From assembly GCA_965199285.1 (NCBI GenBank), contig OZ240687.1, forward strand, positions 310,001 through 374,000: a stretch of 64,000 nt of DNA, written 5' to 3'. Of this stretch, positions 52,590-61,005 are shown piece after piece; within the stretch, counting starts at the first letter, position 1; the number at the start of each line of letters is the position of its first letter. Position numbers and translations under genes: made by a program. The DNA comes from CBDDGJ01 sp965199285 (lineage in GTDB: Bacteria; Pseudomonadota; Alphaproteobacteria; RS24). Under the pieces are notes generated by a model that was given only the letters and a program-made list of their open reading frames with translations, searched no databases and was not told the DNA's origin.

Positions 52590-55250
52590 ATGAATAACCG
52601 CCTAGACATGAATCATACAATAGACGCACAGCCACAATTCATACCTCCACAAAGAAACCATAAAGCAATCTTGAAAGGATCTTTGTTAAAAGAGTCGCAA
52701 ACTGCAGTTTATACCCTGTTTGCGTTTGGTCTTGCTGCATGCGGTGGCGGCGGCGGAGGTGGTGGAACTGCTGCCACTATGACCCAGACAGATACGAATA
52801 CGAACACGAATACGGATACTCCCGCGCCCACGCCAGCTGTCAGCGGTGTCGCGATGAAAGGACCTTTGGAGGGGGCTTTTGCGTTTATCGATGTGAATGG
52901 CAATGGTGTATGGGATGATGGGACAGATAGCGCCCGGGTTGAAACAGCCGCAGATGGGGCATTTTCAATTCCCAATCCAGAAAATCTTTCTGGTGATCTC
53001 GTTGTTCAGACAACCAGCACTACGATTGATAATTCATCAGGCGAACAGATTGGGGAAGGGTTCACATTCCGTGCCCCGTCAGATTATGCCGTGGTGTCAC
53101 CCGCGACAACTCTGGTAACAGAAATATTAGATGATGATGAGGGGCTTTCAGCCGCTGAGGTAGAGCAGAATGTCAAAAGCGCTTTAGGGTTAGCCGGCGA
53201 TATTGACCTAAAAAACTTTAACCCTTACGGAGAAAGCGTGGATGAAGGTCACGCTTTGGAATATGAGAAACTGGCGCAACAAATTATGTCGGTTGCAAAT
53301 TCATTTTCAGAAGTGAGTGCAAATGCAGGTGGAAATAAGCAAAATGCCGTCAGCAGCGCTTTGGATTCAATCGCAGAACTGGTTGTTGAACGGGCGGCTG
53401 AAGAAACTGTGACGGCGATTGATTTCACGGAAAACACAGATCTTGATGTGGTGATCAGTAAATTGCAAGCACGGGATACAGAATTTGCGGCAGAAACACA
53501 AGAAGGGGGCGATGCTTTTAGCACAATCGCTTCCTTGCGTGACACAATCACCAGCTACAATAAACAAATTGACGATTTATCAGATTTGACAGAAGGACGC
53601 GATGTCTTCAAACGCATCCATACAGAGCTAGAAAACATTGCCCGTGATGCTGGGGAAGGACGTATTTCACTTCTCGGTGGCACAACCATCACATTTGTAC
53701 AAGACAAAGATAATGCTGATATTAAAAACCTAAGCGCCGCATCTGTAACTGAAAGCGCATCCTTGCAGGAGGCAATTGAAGGACTTGCAACCACCGAATC
53801 TTTGCTTGATCCAGACGGCAACCCTTATTTAGAAGGCGTTGTGGTTTTGCATGATGGCAATATTATTGCCGAACAATATTATGGCGATAGCAGTGCGACG
53901 GACGCTAATCGTGTTTATTCTGTTACCAAGAGCTTTATGTCAGCCCTTTATGGCCGCGCGATTGAGACCGGCGACATACAGACAGAAGATATCGATAAAA
54001 CTTTGGCGGAAATATTCCCAGATGAAACCCTTTCAGAGTTTGCTGCCTCTGTAACCGTAAAGCAGCTCCTGCAAATGCGATCCGGCTATGAAGATGGCTT
54101 TGCGTTTGAAAACCTTCTTGCGGGCACGGCCACTCAATATTTTGCGACAACCGGGCAATCCGAACTTTTGGATATGAACCAGTCAAGCGATAATCCATCT
54201 GGAGATTTCTTTTATAATAATAGTGCGCAAGCCTTGCTCACTTATATATTCTATGCCCTCACAGATGAAATTCCATCAGAGTTTGCAGCCGATCATTTCT
54301 TCTCTGAACTTGGTATTAATATGAGCGCTGCAAATATATTCTCTAATCCCGATTTAGCAAATTTAACCACAACCCCTTATGTGGATGGTGATGGCAATGA
54401 AGTCTCTGTTACCGAGAATTCATGGCTAAAATTCACAACCCCGACTGTTGCCAATAGTGAGGGGCAACAAGAACAGCTTGATGATGTAACGGGCGGCATG
54501 TTCCTAACCTTACGAGATATGGCCAAATTGGGGCAACTCTATTTGCAAAATGGTCATACCGGCGGTGATACGGGAAAGCAAATTATTTCATGGGATTGGG
54601 TTAATTCTTCGGTCACCACGCCTGATGATGATGCTTATGGGTATTCCTGGTGGCTAGATCAATCTTCAGCACTGGCAGATGATGGCACACCGCTAGAAAA
54701 TGTTTACAGCGCCCAAGGGCTGGAAGGGCAATATATATATGTCTTACCAGACCAAGATGTTGTGATTGCGATCCAATCACGTGAGCAATTTTATGATACG
54801 GACGGCGAATTTACGGATACTTATGAACAAAGTTTGACGGATGAGATTTCAAAAATCTATACGCAGTTTAAATCTGATTTTGCAAACTCCGATAATGGAC
54901 ATATTAACTTTGACGTTGCTATTGATCTTAGCGGCGCAGATAAAACCTTCGCTGATGTCACAAGCGTATCGGCTAAAATTTCAGCTGACTCGGATGATTA
55001 TACGAATCTTGAGATTGATCCCGGGGAAGCTATTGATTGGAAACGAAGCGAAGATAATGAAGATCAAATTGAAATATCAATAAAAGAAGATGCACAGATA
55101 GATCCGCGCGGGCAATCACTCTCAGTCGCAGAATTTATGTTCACACCAACCAATGGACGGTCTCTTGATCTTACCATTACACTCGAAGCATCATTCACCG
55201 ATGGTAGCAATTTTACCGAAAATTGGATTCAAACGGTGGATGTTATTTAG
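52590..55250 (+). CDS. Large secreted lipoprotein with a class C beta-lactamase-type serine hydrolase domain
   Basis: An 886-residue protein. A lipobox LAAC at 48-51 is followed by eight glycines and a Thr/Asn/Asp/Pro linker, which indicates a lipid-anchored surface or periplasmic protein; the pre-lipobox region is unusually long (47 residues). Residues about 84-170 resemble a carboxypeptidase-like/cadherin-type beta domain (IDVNGNGVWDDG). About 410-760 is a beta-lactamase/esterase fold with SVTK at 444-447 (nucleophile Ser444), YNN at 542-544 and GLEGQYIYVLP as third motif. A C-terminal beta domain ends the protein. Relatives include EstB-like esterases and 6-aminohexanoate-dimer hydrolase; the true substrate is unknown. 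It has its own promoter and no operon partners. Confidence 0.8.
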   Translation: MNNRLDMNHTIDAQPQFIPPQRNHKAILKGSLLKESQTAVYTLFAFGLAACGGGGGGGGTAATMTQTDTNTNTNTDTPAPTPAVSGVAMKGPLEGAFAFIDVNGNGVWDDGTDSARVETAADGAFSIPNPENLSGDLVVQTTSTTIDNSSGEQIGEGFTFRAPSDYAVVSPATTLVTEILDDDEGLSAAEVEQNVKSALGLAGDIDLKNFNPYGESVDEGHALEYEKLAQQIMSVANSFSEVSANAGGNKQNAVSSALDSIAELVVERAAEETVTAIDFTENTDLDVVISKLQARDTEFAAETQEGGDAFSTIASLRDTITSYNKQIDDLSDLTEGRDVFKRIHTELENIARDAGEGRISLLGGTTITFVQDKDNADIKNLSAASVTESASLQEAIEGLATTESLLDPDGNPYLEGVVVLHDGNIIAEQYYGDSSATDANRVYSVTKSFMSALYGRAIETGDIQTEDIDKTLAEIFPDETLSEFAASVTVKQLLQMRSGYEDGFAFENLLAGTATQYFATTGQSELLDMNQSSDNPSGDFFYNNSAQALLTYIFYALTDEIPSEFAADHFFSELGINMSAANIFSNPDLANLTTTPYVDGDGNEVSVTENSWLKFTTPTVANSEGQQEQLDDVTGGMFLTLRDMAKLGQLYLQNGHTGGDTGKQIISWDWVNSSVTTPDDDAYGYSWWLDQSSALADDGTPLENVYSAQGLEGQYIYVLPDQDVVIAIQSREQFYDTDGEFTDTYEQSLTDEISKIYTQFKSDFANSDNGHINFDVAIDLSGADKTFADVTSVSAKISADSDDYTNLEIDPGEAIDWKRSEDNEDQIEISIKEDAQIDPRGQSLSVAEFMFTPTNGRSLDLTITLEASFTDGSNFTENWIQTVDVI

Positions 55251-55350
55251 TAACGAGCACACAGCTGGTTATTATTCATTAGTTGGTGTTAGATTTTGTG
55301 CATGGCGGAGAGGCTTCTATACTAACCCGTCACACGCCTTATAAGTTTAA

Positions 55351-55366
55351 CATAATATATATTATG
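55351..55366. promoter_or_regulatory. 16-bp perfect palindrome
   Basis: cataatatatattatg is a perfect palindrome in the 239-bp gap between the lipoprotein gene and the convergent CBS gene. It may be an operator or chance in AT-rich DNA. Nothing else is recognised in this gap. Confidence 0.35.
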
Positions 55367-55489
55367 CGCAAAATTACAGCTACAATGGACGAATTGGATT
55401 TTGTTTCTCTCTGATGCTGCCGGTAAGTCTGGATGTGTTACGGTATGTTGTGCTTAAAGCAAATGGGTAATAATTATATGAATTAGGCT

Positions 55490-56116
55490 TTACCGGCCAT
55501 CATTCTTGATAATACCCTTATGGGCGAATGCGAAATCACGAATTGAGATAACCGAGCGCAACTGATTATGATCGCTAATGACTGGTAGGTGTCTAATATG
55601 CTGCTCTTGCATGAGAGCCAGGGCTTCGATCAACCGCATATCTTCGCGAATGGTTATGACTTCATGATTCATATAGTCACGAATGGATTTCGTTTGCCAA
55701 TCCTTATCTTTGCTTGCGACCACATGCACTAAATCGCGCTCTGAAAATACACCGACCGGTTCGCGTTCATGCGCGACAATAAAAGCCACGCCAACCCGCT
55801 CCTGTATCATTTTCTGGCAGGTCTCCTGAACACTTGTTTCAGCCGCAACGCACAAGCCGGCCGATACATTTTGGTTTTGTAAAAAATCAGTAATACGCTG
55901 TGCTGGCGACATAATATGATGAAGTGCAACCATACGATAGCATTTGGCGGCAATATCGACACTGGCTTGTGATTTTTGCCGCCAGATATTTTCTGCATGC
56001 TCAAAATTTTCATATATGCCAACAAGCTCTATCGCTGCTAAGTCTTCAAACTCACCACTTTCAAGGTCTTTTAACATGCCTCCGATTATTAAATATAGAG
56101 CTTGTTTTCCAAACAT
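55490..56116 (-). CDS. CBS-domain pair protein
   Basis: A 208-residue protein with an N-terminal helical part (1-70) of unknown type and two CBS motifs (about 80-135 and 145-200) containing GVFSERDLVHVV and RHLPVISDHNQLRSVISIRD. Such pairs form adenosine-nucleotide-binding Bateman modules. The closest pattern is the stand-alone CBS proteins annotated as signal-transduction proteins in Proteobacteria. Ligand and partner unknown. The ribosome-binding site is gaggt. It is divergent from mazG. Confidence 0.8.
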   Translation of the reverse strand: MFGKQALYLIIGGMLKDLESGEFEDLAAIELVGIYENFEHAENIWRQKSQASVDIAAKCYRMVALHHIMSPAQRITDFLQNQNVSAGLCVAAETSVQETCQKMIQERVGVAFIVAHEREPVGVFSERDLVHVVASKDKDWQTKSIRDYMNHEVITIREDMRLIEALALMQEQHIRHLPVISDHNQLRSVISIRDFAFAHKGIIKNDGR

Positions 56117-56176
56117 ATAATTTACCTCATTTTCTTACTGCTTTGGGTCATGCAGGTTTCGTGCTAATATCTGCCT

Positions 56177-56962
56177 ATGCTTGATAAGAAATCGAAAATT
56201 ACTGAATTGCGGCGCATTATGCAACAACTTCGCGATCCTGAAACAGGGTGCGCGTGGGATTGTGCGCAAGATTTTGAATCCATTGCCCCCTACACAATTG
56301 AGGAAGCTTATGAGGTAGTAGATGCGATCGCCCGCGCTGATATGAAAGACTTACAAGACGAGCTCGGCGACTTATTATTTCAGGTGATTTTTCACGCTCA
56401 AATGGCATCAGAGAAAAATCAGTTTAATTTTGATGATGTTGTCACCAGCATTATAGAGAAATTATATCGCCGTCACCCGCATATATTTGCAAATGAAGAG
56501 GCGCGAAATTGGGAAGATATAAAGGCAGAGGAACGTGGTGCTAAAAAAAAGCCAACACCACAAGAAACTATTTTGGAGGATATTCCGCTCGCCCTGCCCG
56601 CTTTGAAACGATCTGAAAAAATTCAAAGCCGCGTGATACAGGCCGGGTTTAAATGGGAGACGATACAACAGGCCAGACAAAAATTGGATGAAGAGATTGC
56701 TGAGCTCGATGCAGAAATTGCCACTCATGATCACCATCGCATGCAGGAAGAGTTTGGTGATGTCTTACTTACCCTAACAAGCCTCGCCTATTATTGTAAT
56801 ATAAATTCGGAAGCCGCGCTTGAAAGCGCCAATCGACGTTTTTGCGAACGGTTTCAGCATATGGAAATACATGCTGATAAGGCCTTGGATCAACTATCTG
56901 CCGATGAATGGGAGCAGCTTTGGCAAGCTGCTAAAAAATCTCAATCTCATTCATCTATCTGA
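56177..56962 (+). CDS. mazG: Nucleoside triphosphate pyrophosphohydrolase MazG
   Basis: A 261-residue two-domain MazG. It hydrolyses NTPs to NMP and diphosphate, cleans the nucleotide pool and can lower ppGpp. The first all-alpha domain has IEEAYEVVDAI and DELGDLLFQVIFHA (metal-binding Glu and Asp), the second EEIAELDAEI and EEFGDVLLTLTSLA. The 3' end overlaps the convergent hfq by 16 bp. The last residues (QSHSSI) are coded by a direct repeat of hfq 3' sequence. Confidence 0.94.
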   Translation: MLDKKSKITELRRIMQQLRDPETGCAWDCAQDFESIAPYTIEEAYEVVDAIARADMKDLQDELGDLLFQVIFHAQMASEKNQFNFDDVVTSIIEKLYRRHPHIFANEEARNWEDIKAEERGAKKKPTPQETILEDIPLALPALKRSEKIQSRVIQAGFKWETIQQARQKLDEEIAELDAEIATHDHHRMQEEFGDVLLTLTSLAYYCNINSEAALESANRRFCERFQHMEIHADKALDQLSADEWEQLWQAAKKSQSHSSI

Positions 56963-56987
56963 AGCTCACTCACCTCAATCTCATTCA
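56941..56987. repeat. 13-bp direct repeat at the mazG-hfq junction
   Basis: tcaatctcattca occurs at 56941-56953 and 56975-56987 with a period of 34 bp. The second copy codes the NEIE part of Hfq; the first covers the hfq stop and the last codons of mazG. It looks like a partial duplication of the hfq 3' end. Confidence 0.7.
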
Positions 56988-57219
56988 GGGGCAAAGGATC
57001 GAGAGGTAAAATCGTCGAGATCGCATGGCGGTAAACAATCTGCACATGGTCATCACGACCAAGCAATAAGCAACTCCCATTATAAGCCATAATTTGACCC
57101 TGCAGTTTCACCCCATTTACCAAAAAAACAGTAAGAGATAATTTGTTGCGTGTTACCAGGTTTAAGAATTTTTGTTCCAATCCTTCCTCATGTTTTGGAA
57201 GTGTTAGATCTTCTGCCAT
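56947..57219 (-). CDS. hfq: RNA-binding protein Hfq
   Basis: A 90-residue Hfq. The Sm1 motif region (FLVNGVKLQGQIMAYNG) and Sm2 region (LLLGRDDHVQIVYRHAIST) are complete. It forms a hexamer that pairs sRNAs with mRNAs. The start ATG has the ribosome-binding site ggagaag. A short acidic C-terminal tail follows the core. It lies downstream of dat, as in other Alphaproteobacteria, but hflX, its usual partner, is missing. Confidence 0.95.
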   Translation of the reverse strand: MAEDLTLPKHEEGLEQKFLNLVTRNKLSLTVFLVNGVKLQGQIMAYNGSCLLLGRDDHVQIVYRHAISTILPLDPLPLNEIEVSELQIDE

Positions 57220-57281
57220 TATTTCTTCTCCATCTTATTATACACTATTATAATGAAATTATTCATTCATATGAAACTTAT

Positions 57282-58145
57282 TTACATATTTATATTTGTT
57301 AACCGAACAGATTGATCATAAGCCATAGATAGTTTTTGGGTAAAGTGGCCTACATCACCATCAGCAATTTTTGTGCCATTTATTTTGACAACCGGCGTTA
57401 TGATTTTGCTTGCCGCGCTTAAAAAGCATTCCCGCGCGGTTTCAATCTCACCTATTGTAAACGCCTGCTCTTTAACCGATATTTGTAAGTCTTCCGCAAT
57501 ACGGGCAATTTCTTTTCGGGTAATACCAGCGAGAATATTATCACCAACTGGGCGCGTTCGTAATTGGCCTTGCGCATCGACAATCCAGATATTGGCAGCC
57601 GTGGCCTCGGTTACAAACCCTTTTGCATCAATGAGCACCGCATCATCAGCCCCGGCACAGCGTGCCTCTTCCCGCGCCAGCACATTGGGAAGCAGACTAA
57701 TGGATTTAACATCACACCGCCCCCACCTTATATCTTCAAGTACTATAACGCTTATACCGCTCCGCATGTTTTGATCGCGCTTTTCTGGTGAAAGAGGACG
57801 AACCGTCACGACAAGATTGGGTCGCAACCCTTCTGTAATTTGGTGATTGCGTGCCCCTGCCCCACGCGTTATTTGAATATAGACAATACCGTTTTTAACC
57901 CGGTTGCGACGAATGGTTTCACGCATAATATGTTGTAAGCTGGAGCGCGAAACGGGAACCGGAATGTTGAGCGCATGTAGTGATTTCTCGAGCCTGTTCA
58001 AATGTTCCTCCTCATCCAACAAATAATTATTTTGTAAAGCGCACACCTCATAAACACCATCGGCAAATTGATACCCCCGATCTTCAATTTGTATGGCCGG
58101 TGTTTCAATCGGTACATAAGAACCATTTACATAAGCAATCCGCAT
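57282..58145 (-). CDS. dat: D-amino-acid aminotransferase
   Basis: A 287-residue fold-type IV PLP aminotransferase. Lys147 in CDVKSISLLPNVLA binds PLP; EDRGYQFADGVYEV near the N-terminus and VTEATAANIWIV are typical of D-alanine aminotransferases. It supplies or degrades D-Ala and D-Glu; branched-chain aminotransferase or aminodeoxychorismate lyase activity is possible in this fold. It is encoded between trkH and hfq in one probable operon, an order widespread in Alphaproteobacteria. Confidence 0.9.
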   Translation of the reverse strand: MRIAYVNGSYVPIETPAIQIEDRGYQFADGVYEVCALQNNYLLDEEEHLNRLEKSLHALNIPVPVSRSSLQHIMRETIRRNRVKNGIVYIQITRGAGARNHQITEGLRPNLVVTVRPLSPEKRDQNMRSGISVIVLEDIRWGRCDVKSISLLPNVLAREEARCAGADDAVLIDAKGFVTEATAANIWIVDAQGQLRTRPVGDNILAGITRKEIARIAEDLQISVKEQAFTIGEIETARECFLSAASKIITPVVKINGTKIADGDVGHFTQKLSMAYDQSVRLTNINM

Positions 58146-58148
58146 CGA

Positions 58149-59588
58149 TTATCTCCTGCTACCAAAATTCCAAAAAAATGGATTAAACAATGCTACCAAT
58201 ACCAATATTTCTACCCTGCCCGCAATCATTAAAAACGCCGCGATGAGTTGTTCACCGAAAGAAAAATCAACTAAACTATTATGAGCTTCTGTCATCAGCA
58301 AAACCGCACCGCTATTATTCAAAAAAGCCAGGGTTTGGAGAATAGCTTTTGGAACCACAGAACCACTTAGAGAAAAACCCAAAATGCCAATAAACAGAAA
58401 AGCAATATAAGACAGGCAAAACATCCGTATTGCTGTTAATTGGTCTGTTGTGACTTCTCGCCCATTAAGTTTAACGGGGCGGATTGAAGAAGGAAAAATG
58501 AGTTTTCTAATTTCTATATGTATGTCGCGTAAAAACACAATCAGGCGAAATATCTTTAACCCCCCTGTGGTTGAAGCACCCATGCCACCAATAATGACCG
58601 GCAAGAATAACCACACCATCGGCCATTCAATTGTGTCCGCAAAAGTAAAAAACCGAAACCCAGTTCCTGAAAGTAAGCTCACCTGTTGGGCAATATGTCG
58701 CCCGACACTTCCATCAAGAAAAATAATTGCTAGTAATGATAAAATCACGACAAGCAAAACCATGTAAAGCCATTCTTCATCGCGATAAAATTTGCGGGCA
58801 TAGCGATTGGCGCGGATAAGAACCGGGATGCTCATCGCGCCAATAAAGCATAAGGCGATGATAATAAATTGCGCAGGCGGGGATATAAACGCGTTTATGG
58901 CATCTGAACGCGGGGTAAAACCTGTTGTTGAAATAGCTGACATGCCAACCATCAAACTATCAAATAAGGAATTGCCATTCGCGGCAATAAGAAAAATCCC
59001 AAATAGGCTGATGCTGATATAAAACGGGAATATAATCAAAATAGGGTAAGACAAACGCTCGCGCATTGTTTCATCATCGGCATATTGCATAAGGGTACTT
59101 GTCATACGTCTTGTGCCACCAACCATATAAGGAGCCAGTACGGTCAAGGCAAAAACCAGACTTGCAAATCCTCCCAGCCAGCCAAGCATATGTTGCCATA
59201 ATATAATCGGCGTGGTCTCAAGCTCCGGAACTGTAATATGTGTCGCACCTGTGGTGGTTAAGCCGGATAAGGCTTCAATATAGGCTTGGCGATAGCTATC
59301 AATTTCCAATGCCCCGGTTAGAGGAATGGCTGCAAATAAAGGGAGTAAGCTCCAAAATAAAATTGCCAGTAAAAACATATCGGCTAAGCGGACAGGCATA
59401 TTATAATCTGCTTGCCCAGATAAAATAAGGATGCCGGCAACAAACCCTGTTACCAAAAATCCAATAAAGAAGTTACGCATATGAATGGTTTCATCAAGCC
59501 ACATGCTGGTTATAAGAGGCGCTAACATCGCAAGGGCGAGACACAGGCTTGCCCACCCTAAAATATAGAATATTTGACCAAAACGCAT
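58149..59588 (-). CDS. trkH: Potassium uptake protein TrkH
   Basis: A 479-residue K+ channel-like membrane subunit with about ten membrane helices. The four filter-loop segments are visible as TTTGATH, STTGFTPR, SGTGFRFF and NNSGAVLL. It conducts K+ under control of TrkA, encoded 3 bp upstream. It is followed 3 bp later by dat. Confidence 0.95.
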   Translation of the reverse strand: MRFGQIFYILGWASLCLALAMLAPLITSMWLDETIHMRNFFIGFLVTGFVAGILILSGQADYNMPVRLADMFLLAILFWSLLPLFAAIPLTGALEIDSYRQAYIEALSGLTTTGATHITVPELETTPIILWQHMLGWLGGFASLVFALTVLAPYMVGGTRRMTSTLMQYADDETMRERLSYPILIIFPFYISISLFGIFLIAANGNSLFDSLMVGMSAISTTGFTPRSDAINAFISPPAQFIIIALCFIGAMSIPVLIRANRYARKFYRDEEWLYMVLLVVILSLLAIIFLDGSVGRHIAQQVSLLSGTGFRFFTFADTIEWPMVWLFLPVIIGGMGASTTGGLKIFRLIVFLRDIHIEIRKLIFPSSIRPVKLNGREVTTDQLTAIRMFCLSYIAFLFIGILGFSLSGSVVPKAILQTLAFLNNSGAVLLMTEAHNSLVDFSFGEQLIAAFLMIAGRVEILVLVALFNPFFWNFGSRR

Positions 59589-59591
59589 ATA

Positions 59592-60956
59592 TTAGCTTTC
59601 TGGTTCAAATAGAGCTTCTACTTTTTCGATTGCATCATTAAGGACAAATGCCGTCAGGCGATCACCAGATTGTATAATGGTGTCGCCACGCGGCATGATA
59701 ATATCTCCGCCATGCAAAATCGCGCCAAAATGCAACCCTTCCGGAAGCGATAAGTCTCGTAATTTTTGCCCTGCAATTTGTGAATCATCAAGCACTTGAA
59801 ATTCGATAACTTCGGCGGCGCCATCACCAATCGCATGTACACGTAAGACACGTCCACGGCGCATATGCTCAAGAACCGATGATATCGTAATCGCACGCGG
59901 ATTAATCGTCATATCAGGGCCATATTGTTCAATGACAGCTTGAAATGTATTATCATTGGTAAGGCACAGGCTTTTATCACATCCCATTTGCAATGCAATT
60001 ATTGCGGTAAGCGTGTTTACCTGATCATCATTCGTAAGCGCCAACACAAGATCCGCATCTTCAACTCCCGCTTCTGTCATCACCGATTGGGTGAAACTAT
60101 CGCCATTAAGAATGACTGTGCGGTTTAACTGTTCGGCCAATATTTTTGCCCGCTCAATATTTCGCTCAACAATATTTGTCTGATACCCACCCTGTTGCTC
60201 AAATGTGCGTGCGACTTGCAAACCTATATTACCGCCGCCAACGATCACAACGCGGCGGGCTGGTCGTTCTTCATGCCCGAAAATCTTTAAGGTACGTAAC
60301 GTGTCAGTTGTTGCCGTCACCACATATGCCAAATCGCCAACCAATAAGGAATCCTCATCTTCCGGAACAGATAGTTTTCCCTCACGCTCAATGCCAACAA
60401 CAATGGCTTTGAGATTTGGAAATAAATCTGTTAATTGATGTAAAGGTGTATCGATGATCGGGCAATCTTCTTCGATCGTAATCCCTACCATTTGTATTTT
60501 CCCGTCAGAGAAATTCGCCGTATCAAAAGCGCCTGGCAACGCCAACCGTCGCATGACCGTTTCGCCAATTTCATTTTCTGGCGAAATAATCACATCAATT
60601 GGAATGGCGGCATCATGAAACAAACGAGTTTGCCATTGATTAAGATATTCCCTATCACGCACCCGCGCGATGGTTTTAGGCACATTAAAAAGCGTTCTGG
60701 TAACATGACATGCAATCATATTGACTTCATCGCTTGCTGTTACGGCGATAAAAATATCAGCGCTGGCCGCATTCGCAATTTCCAAAATATGCGGATGCGC
60801 GCCATGCCCTAAAATAGGACGAACATCCAATGTTTCCCGAACCCGGTCAAGAAGTTCGGGTGAACGATCAATCACCGTTACATCATGACCCTCACGGGCT
60901 AACTGGCGGGCAATCCCGAAACCAACCAAACCTGCACCACAAACAATAATTTTCAT
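59592..60956 (-). CDS. trkA: Trk system potassium uptake regulatory protein TrkA
   Basis: A 454-residue cytoplasmic NAD-binding regulator with two RCK halves. The first Rossmann motif is GAGLVG at 7-12, the second GGGNIG near 236. Each is followed by an RCK_C domain. It gates TrkH in response to nucleotides. In most Alphaproteobacteria ntrX precedes trkA; here metG does, 49 bp upstream. Confidence 0.95.
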   Translation of the reverse strand: MKIIVCGAGLVGFGIARQLAREGHDVTVIDRSPELLDRVRETLDVRPILGHGAHPHILEIANAASADIFIAVTASDEVNMIACHVTRTLFNVPKTIARVRDREYLNQWQTRLFHDAAIPIDVIISPENEIGETVMRRLALPGAFDTANFSDGKIQMVGITIEEDCPIIDTPLHQLTDLFPNLKAIVVGIEREGKLSVPEDEDSLLVGDLAYVVTATTDTLRTLKIFGHEERPARRVVIVGGGNIGLQVARTFEQQGGYQTNIVERNIERAKILAEQLNRTVILNGDSFTQSVMTEAGVEDADLVLALTNDDQVNTLTAIIALQMGCDKSLCLTNDNTFQAVIEQYGPDMTINPRAITISSVLEHMRRGRVLRVHAIGDGAAEVIEFQVLDDSQIAGQKLRDLSLPEGLHFGAILHGGDIIMPRGDTIIQSGDRLTAFVLNDAIEKVEALFEPES

Positions 60957-61005
60957 TTTTACCTCACGCGGTAAGCTGTTTTTAACTATACATTAATTTT
61001 AAGGA

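Noticed and set aside
52779..52830. CRISPR-like or minisatellite array in the lipoprotein gene
   Set aside because: It is a short in-frame Thr/Asn coding repeat within one gene, without spacers or cas genes; no CRISPR array is visible anywhere in the window.
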